The notes: generated by a model not told the origin, from the letters alone. Shown: positions 1 through 6,995, counted from the first letter of the stretch. The stretch is DNA of 7,016 nt from an uncultured Agathobaculum sp. (GCA_944380945.1 CALWJG010000081.1:1-7016); one strand, 5' to 3'. A program made the numbers and translations.

Positions 1-5
1 GGGTG

Positions 6-1262
6 TTACGCGTTCTTGAGAGTCTTGATGCGCTCGGCGGCGAGCAGGATGCCCGCCTTGCCCGAGGAATAGGTCAGGCCGCCCTGCATATAGCACACAT
101 AGGGCGCGCGCATGGGCGCGTCCGCGGACAGCTCGATGGACGCGCCCTGCACGAACGCGCCCGCGGCCATGATGACCTGATCGTCATAGCCCGGCATATC
201 CCACGGCTCGGGCGTGACGAACGAATCCACCGGCGCGCCGGCCTGAATGCCCTCGCAGAAGCGGCGCAGCGGGTCGGGCGCGCCGAAGGCGATGGTCTGG
301 ATGATGTCGTACCGCGGCTCCTCCGCGCGGGGGCTGACCTCGTAGCCCAGCTTTTCCATCACCTTGGCGCAGAAGATCGCGGTCTTGAGCGCCTGCGCGG
401 TGGTGTGCGGCGCGAGGAACAGGCCCTGATACAGCAGGCGGTTCTGGCCCATGGTGCAGCCGCACTCCCCGCCGATGCCGGGCGCGGTCAGCTTGTAGGC
501 CGCGTTCTCCACCAGATCCGCGCGGCCGGCGATGTAGCCGCCCGTGGGCGCAAGGCCGCCGCCCGGGTTCTTGATGAGCGAGCCCGCGATGAGGTCCGCG
601 CCCACCTGCGTCGGCTCGAGCTCCTCGACGAACTCGCCGTAGCAGTTGTCCACCAGAATGGCGGCGTGCGGGTTGGCCTCGCGCACCGCGCGGCAGATCT
701 CCCCGATCTCCGCGCAGGAGAGCGTTTTGCGCACCGCGTAGCCCCGGCTGCGCTGGATGAACACCAGCTTTACCGTATCGTCCCGCGCGGCGGCGGCGAT
801 GGCAGGCAGGTCGGGCGCGCCGTCCTTCAGATCGACCTGTTTGTAGCCGATGCCGTAGCGCTTCATGCTGCCGCAGTAGTCGCCGGTGATGGTGTTCTGC
901 AGGGTGTCGTAGGCCGGTCCGGTGACCGAGAGCACGGTGTCCCCCGTCTGCACGGCGGAGAACAGCGCGCAGGACAGCGCGTGCGTGCCGTTGACAAAGC
1001 CGATGCGCACGAGCGCGGCCTCCGTGCCGAAGATGTCGGCGTAGATGCGGTCGAGCGTGTCGCGGCCGTAATCGTCGTAGCCGTAGCCGGTGGTGCCGGC
1101 GAACAGGTTGTCCGACACGCGGTTTTTGGCGAACGCAGCCAGCACCTTTTCGGTGTTGCGGTCGCAGATCTCCTCGATGCGCGCAAAGTACGGCATGATT
1201 TCGCGCTCGGCCTGCCGGCCGAGCGCGCGGATCTCGTCTGATATCTGTAAGTATTCTGCCAT
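6..1262 (-). CDS. PLP-dependent methionine gamma-lyase-family protein ('aluminium resistance protein' family)
   Basis: A 418-residue cytosolic protein that looks like a fold-type I PLP enzyme of the Met_gamma_lyase/aluminium-resistance family, common in Firmicutes. Visible signatures are the glycine-rich GTTGYGYDDYGRD at 56-68, the cofactor-ring aspartate in LVDNCYGEF (D205) and the probable Schiff-base lysine in GSLIKNPGGG (K231). The C-terminal part holds GGLTYSSGKAGIL at 394-406. The length fits the family and both ends look intact. The family name comes from similarity to C-S lyases; its physiological substrate is not settled, so lyase activity is inferred. The ATG at 1262 is chosen because AGGAG lies at 1276-1280, a rather long 13 nt upstream. 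The gap from the preceding gene's stop is only 8 nt, so it is probably the last visible gene of the trpS-wecA-wecB unit. Nothing in its sequence links it to wall synthesis. The family identification is firm; the reaction is uncertain. Confidence 0.93.
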   Translation of the reverse strand: MAEYLQISDEIRALGRQAEREIMPYFARIEEICDRNTEKVLAAFAKNRVSDNLFAGTTGYGYDDYGRDTLDRIYADIFGTEAALVRIGFVNGTHALSCALFSAVQTGDTVLSVTGPAYDTLQNTITGDYCGSMKRYGIGYKQVDLKDGAPDLPAIAAAARDDTVKLVFIQRSRGYAVRKTLSCAEIGEICRAVREANPHAAILVDNCYGEFVEELEPTQVGADLIAGSLIKNPGGGLAPTGGYIAGRADLVENAAYKLTAPGIGGECGCTMGQNRLLYQGLFLAPHTTAQALKTAIFCAKVMEKLGYEVSPRAEEPRYDIIQTIAFGAPDPLRRFCEGIQAGAPVDSFVTPEPWDMPGYDDQVIMAAGAFVQGASIELSADAPMRAPYVCYMQGGLTYSSGKAGILLAAERIKTLKNA

Positions 1263-1270
1263 TTGTTCTG

Positions 1271-2041
1271 TTATTCTCCTAATACCGATTGTCCGTCCGG
1301 CAGGGTGAACAGGCCCTCGTCGGGCAGCTCGGTCTGCAGATCGCTGACCTCCACCCGGCGGGTCAGGGTCTCCCCGCGGTAAAACGACGCCGCGCGGAGC
1401 AGCCCGGAGGCTGCGGAAACAAAGTACACGCAGCGGTAGCCGTCCCGCTCGAACGCAGCCATGATGCAGGGCTCGTAGTCGATGTCCTGCCGGCCGGCGT
1501 CCGTCAGCGCGACGCCCTCGGCGAGCACGTCCTCATAGGTGGGCAGCATGGCCGCGGCGTCATCCGAAAAATCGCCCCATGCGCCCGCGTAGGCTTCGCT
1601 GTCGCCCGCGTCCCACGCATACATGCGGTCGCCGGCGCGCAGCAGCGTGCGGGTGACCGTATCCCCCTCCCCCAGCGTGTCCGTGCGCACGGCGTCGTCC
1701 CGCGCGTAGCGGCGGCAGCGCAGCGTGGAGGAGCCGCCCGTGTAATAGAGCGTGTTTTCGACCGTGCAGCTGTATGCCGCCGGCCGCTCGAGCGAGGCGA
1801 TGACGCGCTGGGCGTTGTCCGTCCCGATCTCCACCTCGGCCACGCTCTGCGCGGTGAGCAGGCGGCTCGACCCGCCGGGGGCGGGGGCGTCCTCCCCCTC
1901 GCCCGGCAGCACGATGCCGGTGTCCCGCGAATGGGTCAGGCCCGAGGAGAGCACATAGCTCATCACGAGCAGCAGCACGAGCACGCCCGCGCCGAGCGAG
2001 GCGATCATCGGCGTGGACAGGCTGCGGCGCGGCCGTCTCAC
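1271..2041 (-). CDS. Hypothetical single-pass membrane-anchored protein, translationally coupled to wecB
   Basis: I do not recognise this 256-residue protein. It has a short basic N-terminus (RRPRR at 2-6), one hydrophobic segment at about 13-33, then an acidic, proline-rich linker (about 40-60) and a domain of about 190 residues that should lie outside the membrane. The domain is rich in alternating polar/hydrophobic stretches that look like beta strands. It ends with a 'G-L-F-T-L-P-D-G' pattern (243-250), reminiscent of LolA/DUF-type lipoprotein-carrier-like folds; that resemblance is only an impression. Four cysteines (C92, C109, C192, C204) are all in the outer domain. There is no lipobox and no clear signal-peptidase site, so it is probably an uncleaved anchor. 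The GTG start at 2041 overlaps the wecB stop as GTGA and has no good Shine-Dalgarno, which points to coupled translation. An in-frame ATG at 2008 also lacks an SD and would remove the basic residues before the membrane segment. Its neighbours suggest an envelope role. Confidence 0.85.
   Translation of the reverse strand: MRRPRRSLSTPMIASLGAGVLVLLLVMSYVLSSGLTHSRDTGIVLPGEGEDAPAPGGSSRLLTAQSVAEVEIGTDNAQRVIASLERPAAYSCTVENTLYYTGGSSTLRCRRYARDDAVRTDTLGEGDTVTRTLLRAGDRMYAWDAGDSEAYAGAWGDFSDDAAAMLPTYEDVLAEGVALTDAGRQDIDYEPCIMAAFERDGYRCVYFVSAASGLLRAASFYRGETLTRRVEVSDLQTELPDEGLFTLPDGQSVLGE
1276..1280 (-). promoter_or_regulatory. Ribosome binding site of the PLP-enzyme gene, inside the upstream coding sequence
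   Basis: AGGAG on the minus strand falls within the last codons (Leu-Gly-Glu, then TAA) of the membrane-anchored protein gene. It sits 13 nt before the ATG at 1262. The long spacing suggests moderate initiation, perhaps helped by ribosomes terminating at 1271. Confidence 0.6.
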
Positions 2042-3186
2042 GGCGCGAAGGGCGCGGGTCCGTCCGGGCGCCGGCCGAAATAGTGTTCGATCGCCTGCAC
2101 GATGCGCTGCGAGGTCTTGCCGTCTCCATAGGGGTTGACCGCGTGCGCCATGGCCGCATAGGCGGCGGGGTCGTCAAACAGCTCGCGCGCCAGACGCACG
2201 ATGTTGTCCTGCTCCACGCCCGCGAGCTTGACCGTGCCGGCCTCGATGGCCTCGGGCCGCTCGGTCTCGCGGCGGAGCACCAGCACCGGCTTGCCCAGGC
2301 TGGGCGCCTCCTCCTGCAGGCCGCCCGAGTCGGTCATAATGAGGTAGCAGCGCGCCATCAGGTTGTGCATCTCGTCCACCGCGAGCGGGTGGATGAGGTG
2401 GATGCGGTCGTTGCCGCCGAGGAACTTCTCCGCGGTCTCGCGCACATAGGGGCTCAGGTGCACCGGGTAGACAAAGTGCACGTCCGGATAGGTCTCGGAC
2501 AGCTGCGCGATCGCGCGGCAGATGTTCTCCATCGGCTCGCCGTAGTTCTCGCGGCGGTGCGCGGTGACCAGCACGACGCGGCTGCCGGCAAAGTCCAGCG
2601 TTTGCAGCGCGGGGTCGCGGAAGGCAAAATCCGGCCGCACGGTCATGTGGATGGCGTCCACCACCGTGTTGCCGACGACCGACACGCCCGCGGTGATGCC
2701 CTCGCGCGCGAGGTTGTCCCGGTTGCGCGGGGTGGGCGCGAAGTGCAGCGAGGCGATCTGGCCGGTCAGGCAGCGGTTCATCTCCTCCGGGAAGGGGGAG
2801 TATTTGTCATAGGTGCGCAGGCCCGCCTCGACATGGCCGACCGGCACCTTGTGGTAAAACGCCGCGAGCGCGCCGGCGAAGGTGGTCGAGGTGTCGCCGT
2901 GGACGAGCACGAGGTCGGGCTGGGCTTTGTCCAGCACCTCGTCCAGCCCGTGCAGGCTCTTCTCGGTGATCGTGGCGAGCGTCTGCCGCGGCTGCATGAT
3001 GTTCAGGTCGTAATCCGGCCGGATATGGAAAATGTCCAGCACCTGATCGAGCATCTCGCGGTGCTGCGCGGTGACGCACACGATGGACTCGGTGCTCTCG
3101 CTCTGCTCGAGCGCGCGCACCAGCGGGGCCAGCTTGATGGCCTCCGGCCGGGTGCCGAACACGGTCATTACCTTAATCTTTTTCAT
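2038..3186 (-). CDS. wecB: UDP-N-acetylglucosamine 2-epimerase, non-hydrolysing
   Basis: A 382-residue cytosolic enzyme (WecB/MnaA) that interconverts UDP-GlcNAc and UDP-ManNAc, the ManNAc donor for teichoic-acid linkage units and other surface glycans. It has the GT-B-like two-domain layout. Signatures are GTRPEAIK at 11-18, HGDTST at 96-101 (catalytic-type D98), HVEAGLRT at 118-125 (E120), PEEMNR at 133-138 (E134), TAHRRENYG at 208-216 (H210) and the UDP-binding TDSGGLQEE at 285-293. The QHREM (41-45) and PRQT (66-69) elements match the region forming the allosteric UDP-GlcNAc site in characterised bacterial enzymes. The frame stays open upstream to 3288, but the start is placed at 3186: the protein then begins MKKIKVMTVFGTRPEA as usual, with AGGAGGAG 10 nt before it. 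The longer start at 3288 adds 34 residues that do not belong to the family. It overlaps wecA by 14 nt, and its stop overlaps the next gene's GTG. Confidence 0.97.
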   Translation of the reverse strand: MKKIKVMTVFGTRPEAIKLAPLVRALEQSESTESIVCVTAQHREMLDQVLDIFHIRPDYDLNIMQPRQTLATITEKSLHGLDEVLDKAQPDLVLVHGDTSTTFAGALAAFYHKVPVGHVEAGLRTYDKYSPFPEEMNRCLTGQIASLHFAPTPRNRDNLAREGITAGVSVVGNTVVDAIHMTVRPDFAFRDPALQTLDFAGSRVVLVTAHRRENYGEPMENICRAIAQLSETYPDVHFVYPVHLSPYVRETAEKFLGGNDRIHLIHPLAVDEMHNLMARCYLIMTDSGGLQEEAPSLGKPVLVLRRETERPEAIEAGTVKLAGVEQDNIVRLARELFDDPAAYAAMAHAVNPYGDGKTSQRIVQAIEHYFGRRPDGPAPFAP

Positions 3187-4282
3187 GGTCGTTTTTCTCC
3201 TCCTGCGCATGGGACTGTTCCCCGCCGCCGGGGTGGCGGCGGTGCCCGGCGCTGTAAATGATGCACGCGCCGACCAGAATGACCGCAAGCACGGCCAAAA
3301 GCAGCACGATGGCCTTGACCTCGCCCGACGAGGTCAGCACGACCGCGGCGAGGCCGAGCGTGGCGCTGATCGCATACAGGATGGCGACCGCCTGCTTCTG
3401 GTTGAAGCCCATGTCGATCAGCTTGTGGTGGACGTGGCCGCGGTCCGGGCTCATGGGGCTGCGCCCCGCCGCGACGCGGCGGATGATGGCGTTGGCCGTG
3501 TCGAAGATCGGCAGGCCGAGGATCAGGAACGGCACGGCGAACGAGATCACCGCGTAGAACTTGAACAGCCCGAGGATGGACATGGTCGCCAGCATATAGC
3601 CTAAAAAGGTCGAGCCGGTGTCCCCCATGAAGATCTTGGCCGGGTTGAGGTTATAGGGCATGAACCCGATGCACGCGCCCGCAAGCGCCGCCATGGTGAC
3701 GGCGATGACCATGTTGCCGGTCAGCAGCGCGACGGCGAGCATGGTGACCGCGGCGATCGACGACACGCCGACCGCAAGGCCGTCCAGCCCGTCGATCAGG
3801 TTGACCGCGTTGGTGATGCCGACGATCCAGAGAATGGTCACCGGGATGGCGAACACGCCCAGATGGAAAAAGGGCGCGTCCGAAAACGGGTTTAAGCTGG
3901 TGAACAGCCGGATCTGCAGCCCGCCCACGCACACCGGTATGGCGGCCGCAATGATCTGCACCGCGAACTTGAGCTTTGCGCCCAGCGCGAGCACATCGTC
4001 AAAGATGCCCAGCGCGACGATGATCGTCGCCCCGAGCAGCACGCACAGCATGGTCTGGTCCAGCCGGCCGAACACCAGAATCGAGCACAGGAAGCCGCCG
4101 AAGATCGCCAGACCGCCCAGCCGCGGGATGGGCTGCTTGTGCATCCGGCGGTTGTCCTTGGGCACGTCGATCGCGCCGATCTTCTGGGCGAAGCGCTTGA
4201 CCGGCGGCGTAAACAGGTAGGACAGCACGCCCGCCGCGATGAACGCGGCGACGACCATCCCGATCACAGTGTATTCAGACAT
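3173..4282 (-). CDS. wecA: Polyprenyl-phosphate N-acetylglucosaminyl-1-phosphate transferase (WecA/TagO type)
   Basis: A 369-residue integral membrane enzyme of the MraY/WecA family. It transfers GlcNAc-1-phosphate from UDP-GlcNAc to undecaprenyl phosphate, the committed step for teichoic acid and related glycans. About eleven hydrophobic segments are visible (roughly 5-24, 55-72, 78-94, 106-124, 142-160, 170-188, 191-208, 225-239, 242-262, 299-316, 322-343), matching WecA topology. Cytoplasmic-loop motifs are PKDNRRMHKQPIPRLGG (41-57), the Mg-binding DD pair (95-96), NAVNLIDGLDGLA (158-170), MGDTGS (219-224) and DRGHVHHKL (280-288). The HVHH form favours the GlcNAc-specific WecA/TagO branch over MraY, whose motif is HHHxE. 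The hydrophilic tail after residue 345 is His/Glu/Lys-rich. The ATG at 4282 has AGGAG 6 nt upstream. The gene follows trpS by 24 nt and overlaps wecB, which supports UDP-GlcNAc as substrate. It could equally be named tagO. Confidence 0.95.
   Translation of the reverse strand: MSEYTVIGMVVAAFIAAGVLSYLFTPPVKRFAQKIGAIDVPKDNRRMHKQPIPRLGGLAIFGGFLCSILVFGRLDQTMLCVLLGATIIVALGIFDDVLALGAKLKFAVQIIAAAIPVCVGGLQIRLFTSLNPFSDAPFFHLGVFAIPVTILWIVGITNAVNLIDGLDGLAVGVSSIAAVTMLAVALLTGNMVIAVTMAALAGACIGFMPYNLNPAKIFMGDTGSTFLGYMLATMSILGLFKFYAVISFAVPFLILGLPIFDTANAIIRRVAAGRSPMSPDRGHVHHKLIDMGFNQKQAVAILYAISATLGLAAVVLTSSGEVKAIVLLLAVLAVILVGACIIYSAGHRRHPGGGEQSHAQEEKNDHEKD
3197..3204 (-). promoter_or_regulatory. Ribosome binding site that fixes the wecB start
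   Basis: AGGAGGAG on the minus strand ends 10 nt before the ATG at 3186. It also encodes part of the Gln-Glu-Glu-Lys tail of the upstream transferase, so the end of wecA doubles as the wecB initiation region. An alternative ATG at 3210 lies upstream of this site and has no SD of its own. Confidence 0.85.
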
Positions 4283-4306
4283 GGGTCACTCCTCACTGCC
4301 GCGCGC

Positions 4307-5317
4307 TCACCGCGCGACGAAGCCGACCTTCCGGTAGACCTTGTCCAGCGTCTTGCGCGCGAGATAGGACGCCTTGCGCGCGCCCTCGGTGTAGACCTGC
4401 TCGAGGTAGTCCTTGTTTTTGAGCAGGTCCTCGGTCTTTTCGCGGATGGGCCGCAGCAGCTCGACGACCGCCTCGCCCACCGCGGGCTTGAACTCGCCGT
4501 AGCCCTTGCCCGCGAATTCGCTCTCCACCTCGGCGATGGTCTTGCCCGTGGCGAGGGCGTAGATCTGGATCAGGTTGGACACGCCCGGCTTGTTCTGCGG
4601 GTCCATGACGATGCGGGCCTCGGAATCCGTGACCGCGCGCTTGAACTTGCGCATGATGTCCTCGGGCTTGTCCATGAGCAGGATGTAGCCGTTGGGGTTG
4701 GGGTCGGACTTGCTCATCTTCATATTGGGGTCGGCAAGGCTGGTGATCTTGGCGCCCTCGCCCACCTTGGGGTAATAGCCCTCGGGCATGGTGAAGGTGC
4801 CCGGGTGCAGGCCGTTGAAGCGGTTTGCGATGTCGCGGCAGATCTCGATATGCTGGCTCTGGTCCACGCCGACCGGCACGAGGTCGGTCTGGTAGAGCAG
4901 GATGTCCGCCGCCATGAGCACCGGATAGGTGAACAGGCCGACGTTGATATTGTCCGCATGCTTGGCGGACTTATCCTTGAACTGGGTCATGCGCGAGGCC
5001 TCGCCGAACATGGTGAAGCAGTTGAGCACCCACGCCAGCTCCGCGTGCGCGGGCACATGGCTCTGGATGAACAGGATGCTCTTTTCCGGGTCGAGCCCGC
5101 AGGCCATATACTGGGCGAGCACCTCGAGGGTCGCGCGGCGCAGCGCGGCGGGGTCCTGACGGACCGTGATCGCGTGCATATCGACCACGCAGTAGATGCA
5201 GTTATAATCCTCCTGCAGCAGGGGGAAGTTGCGGATGGCGCCGAGGTAGTTGCCCAGCGTCAGCTTACCCGAGGGCTGCACGCCCGAAAAGATGGTTTTT
5301 TTCTTGTTTTCACTCAT
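4307..5317 (-). CDS. trpS: Tryptophanyl-tRNA synthetase
   Basis: A 336-residue class Ic aminoacyl-tRNA synthetase that charges tRNA-Trp in the cytosol; the length is normal for bacterial TrpRS. Class I signatures are the HIGH-equivalent TLGN (20-23) following FSGVQPSGKL, and KMSKS (200-204). The tryptophan/ATP pocket shows YPVLMAADILLY (131-142), with the amino-group-binding aspartate at D138, and VPVGVDQSQHIE (147-158). The C-terminal helical anticodon-recognition part, from about 215, is complete. The ATG at 5317 is preceded by AAGGGAAG (5327-5334), 9 nt away. It follows a clear promoter in the 116-nt gap after glpK and is separated from wecA by only 24 nt, so it probably heads the cell-wall gene unit. 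No T-box sequence is seen in its leader, although trpS genes in Firmicutes are sometimes T-box controlled. Confidence 0.98.
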   Translation of the reverse strand: MSENKKKTIFSGVQPSGKLTLGNYLGAIRNFPLLQEDYNCIYCVVDMHAITVRQDPAALRRATLEVLAQYMACGLDPEKSILFIQSHVPAHAELAWVLNCFTMFGEASRMTQFKDKSAKHADNINVGLFTYPVLMAADILLYQTDLVPVGVDQSQHIEICRDIANRFNGLHPGTFTMPEGYYPKVGEGAKITSLADPNMKMSKSDPNPNGYILLMDKPEDIMRKFKRAVTDSEARIVMDPQNKPGVSNLIQIYALATGKTIAEVESEFAGKGYGEFKPAVGEAVVELLRPIREKTEDLLKNKDYLEQVYTEGARKASYLARKTLDKVYRKVGFVAR

Positions 5318-5389
5318 AGCAGAAAACTTCCCTTACAATGGATTGACGTTGACAGGCGCACGGAGCGCAATACTCCATACTTATCTGTA
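5318..5389 (-). other. Short trpS leader (5' untranslated region)
   Basis: About 65 nt lie between the expected transcription start (near 5383) and the trpS ATG. The stretch is noticeably more AT-rich than the genes. It contains two overlapping, mutually exclusive small inverted repeats: GGAG/CTCC (5362-5365 with 5373-5376) and GCGC/GCGC (5356-5359 with 5365-5368). Each stem is only 4 bp, so they may be chance. A GTCAAC-GTCAAT tandem is also present (about 5342-5353). No T-box core, uORF or U-tract terminator is visible. Confidence 0.4.
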
Positions 5390-5418
5390 ATCATACCATA
5401 TCCGGCCGCCTGTTGCAA
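5390..5418 (-). promoter_or_regulatory. Sigma-A-type promoter of trpS and probably the downstream wall genes
   Basis: On the minus strand, TTGCAA (5413-5418, four of six matches to TTGACA) is followed by a 17-nt spacer. Then comes TATGAT (5390-5395, five of six matches to TATAAT). The spacer ends in TGG directly before the -10, giving an extended -10 (TGnTATGAT). It is placed in the only sizeable gap between genes and about 70 nt before trpS. This makes it the best candidate for driving trpS, wecA, wecB, the anchored protein and the PLP enzyme. Confidence 0.75.
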
Positions 5419-5433
5419 CGGCTTTCTGCCGCG

Positions 5434-6927
5434 TCAGCCGTGCTCGGCCCAGTCCAGACTGCGGCCGACGGCCTTTGCCCAGCCCCGGCGCAGGCGGGCG
5501 CGGGTGTCCGCGTCCATTTCGGGGCGGAACACCGCGTCGCACCGCCAGAGGCGGCGCAGCTCATCGCGGTTTTTCCACACGCCCGCGGCCAGACCCGCGA
5601 GGTAGCACGCGCCCAGCGCGGTGGTCTCGCGGATGGCGGGGCGGCGGATGGCGCAGGCCGAGATGTCCGCCTGAAACTGCATGAGGAACCCGTCCCGGCT
5701 CGCGCCGCCGTCCGCGGAGAGCGCGGTGAGCGGCACGCCGGTGTCCCGCGCCATGGCGGCGAGCAGGTCGTCCACCTGATAGGCGATGGATTCCTGCGCG
5801 GCGCGGATGATGTGCTCGCGGCGGGTGCCGCGCGTCAGGCCGACGAGGCAGCCGCGGGCGTACATATCCCAATGGGGCGCGCCCAGACCGGTGAACGCGG
5901 GCACGAGGTAGACCCCGCCCGTGTCCGGCACCTTGCGGGCGTAGTATTCCGCGTCGCGGCTGTCGGTGAAAAAGCGCAGCTCGTCGCGCAGCCACTGGAT
6001 GACCGCCCCGCCGACGAACACGCTGCCCTCGAGCGCGTACTGCGTCTCGTCCCCGAGCTGCACGGCGATGGTGGTGAGCAGGCCGTTTTGGCTCTCGCAG
6101 GCGGCGGCGCCGGTGTTCATCAGCAGAAAGCAGCCCGTGCCGTAGGTGTTTTTGGCCTCGCCCGGGGAAAAGCAGGTCTGGCCGAAGAGCGCGGCCTGCT
6201 GGTCGCCCGCGATGCCCGCGATGGGCACCTGCGCGCCCGGCAGGGCGGCCGTGCCGTAGATCTCGCTCGAGGAGCACACCCGCGGCAGCATGGCGCGCGG
6301 GATGCCGAGCGCCTCGAGCAGGGTGTCGTCCCAGTCGAGGGTATGGATGTCGAACAGCATGGTGCGGGCGGCGTTGGTCGCGTCCGTGACGTGGGCCCTG
6401 CCGCCGGTCAGCTTCCAGACGAGCCAGCTGTCCACCGTGCCGAACAGGATGTCCCCGCGCGCGGCCTTTTCGCGCGCGCCGTCCACATGGTCGAGCAGCC
6501 ATTTGATCTTGGTGGCGGAGAAGTAGGCGTCCGGAATCAGGCCGGTGGTGCGGCGGATGTGATCGGAAAGCCCCTGCCGCACCAGCTCGTCCACGAGCGG
6601 GGCGGTGCGGCGGCACTGCCAGACGATGGCGGGCGCGATCGGGCGGCCGGTGTTCCGGTCCCACAGGATGGTGGTCTCGCGCTGGTTGGTCACGCCGATG
6701 GCCGCGACCTCGCCGGCGGGCACATCGGCCGCAGCGAGCGTTTCGAGCATGGCGGCGTACTGGGTGGACCAGATGTCCATGGGGTCCTGCTCGACCCAGC
6801 CCGCCTGCGGGTAGTGCTGCGCGAGCTCGTGCTGGCGCACGGCGAGGATGTTCTGCTCGCTGTCAAACAGGATGGCGCGCGAGCTGGTCGTGCCCTGATC
6901 GAGGGCGAGGATGTAGGGAGCCGGCAT
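5434..6927 (-). CDS. glpK: Glycerol kinase
   Basis: A 497-residue FGGY-family kinase, ATP + glycerol to sn-glycerol-3-phosphate, of full normal length. Visible features are the N-terminal phosphate-binding DQGTTSSRA (10-18), the glycerol-binding R83-E84 in NQRETT, W103 and Y135, and the catalytic base D242 in GIAGDQQAALFGQ. There is also the FGGY region YFSATKIKWLLDH (135-147), NTYGTGCF (260-267) and the C-terminal ATPase-domain signature DGGASRDGFLMQFQAD (406-421). The loop between YG (224-225) and VPIAG (234-238) is short and has no histidine. The HPr-phosphorylatable His typical of Bacillus/Enterococcus GlpK is therefore absent, and so is the arginine of the E. coli FBP-binding loop. The ATG at 6927 is preceded by AAAGGAGG 7 nt away. 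No glpF or glpD is in the window, so uptake and oxidation genes, if linked, lie upstream. The next gene has its own promoter, so this is probably a separate unit. Confidence 0.98.
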   Translation of the reverse strand: MPAPYILALDQGTTSSRAILFDSEQNILAVRQHELAQHYPQAGWVEQDPMDIWSTQYAAMLETLAAADVPAGEVAAIGVTNQRETTILWDRNTGRPIAPAIVWQCRRTAPLVDELVRQGLSDHIRRTTGLIPDAYFSATKIKWLLDHVDGAREKAARGDILFGTVDSWLVWKLTGGRAHVTDATNAARTMLFDIHTLDWDDTLLEALGIPRAMLPRVCSSSEIYGTAALPGAQVPIAGIAGDQQAALFGQTCFSPGEAKNTYGTGCFLLMNTGAAACESQNGLLTTIAVQLGDETQYALEGSVFVGGAVIQWLRDELRFFTDSRDAEYYARKVPDTGGVYLVPAFTGLGAPHWDMYARGCLVGLTRGTRREHIIRAAQESIAYQVDDLLAAMARDTGVPLTALSADGGASRDGFLMQFQADISACAIRRPAIRETTALGACYLAGLAAGVWKNRDELRRLWRCDAVFRPEMDADTRARLRRGWAKAVGRSLDWAEHG

Positions 6928-6934
6928 GGGGATG

Positions 6935-6942
6935 CCTCCTTT
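6935..6942 (-). promoter_or_regulatory. Strong ribosome binding site of glpK
   Basis: AAAGGAGG on the minus strand, a near-perfect anti-16S match, ends 7 nt before the ATG at 6927 and fixes that start. The protein then begins MPAPYILALDQGTT, as expected for the family. Confidence 0.85.
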
Positions 6943-6965
6943 GCGTGTCGGTCAGCGCCGGGCTG

Positions 6966-6982
6966 CGCCGCTGCGCGCGGCG
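6966..6982 (-). other. GC-rich hairpin in the glpK leader
   Basis: CGCCGC (6966-6971) and GCGGCG (6977-6982) form a perfect 6-bp inverted repeat around a 5-nt loop. It is flanked by direct copies of GGGCTGC (plus strand 6960-6966 and 6983-6989). It would sit in the 5' leader about 40 nt before the glpK start and leaves the SD free. There is no U-tract after it, so it is not a terminator. In such GC-rich sequence a short stem can be fortuitous. Confidence 0.35.
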
Positions 6983-6995
6983 GGGCTGCTGTTAT

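Noticed and set aside
3..1241. Plus-strand open frame (412 codons) opposite the PLP enzyme
   Set aside because: Arg/Ala/His-rich antisense shadow with no motif. The minus-strand gene has clear PLP-site signatures and an SD.
1289..3261. Two long plus-strand frames (1289-2083 and 2083-3261) opposite the anchored protein and wecB
   Set aside because: Both are low-complexity Arg/Ala/Gly/His shadows. The wecB strand has conserved catalytic motifs, and the 1271-2041 gene has an anchor and operon spacing.
3187..3288. 34-residue N-terminal extension of wecB
   Set aside because: It has no SD, would lie entirely within wecA, and is not typical of the epimerase family. The ATG at 3186 has a strong SD and gives the standard N-terminus.
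5419..5431. Possible terminator after glpK
   Set aside because: CGGC/GCCG forms only a 4-bp stem with a 5-nt loop and is not followed by a U-tract. It also abuts the -35 of the trpS promoter.
4139..5605. Long plus-strand open frame (488 codons) opposite trpS and flanking sequence
   Set aside because: It runs antisense to an unmistakable TrpS with all class I motifs. Its translation is an Ala/Leu/Val/His/Asp-rich shadow typical of GC-rich codon bias, with no recognisable domain.
5561..6664. Minus-strand 367-codon frame inside glpK
   Set aside because: Alternative frame of glpK, extremely rich in Arg, Pro and His. glpK itself is full length with all family motifs.
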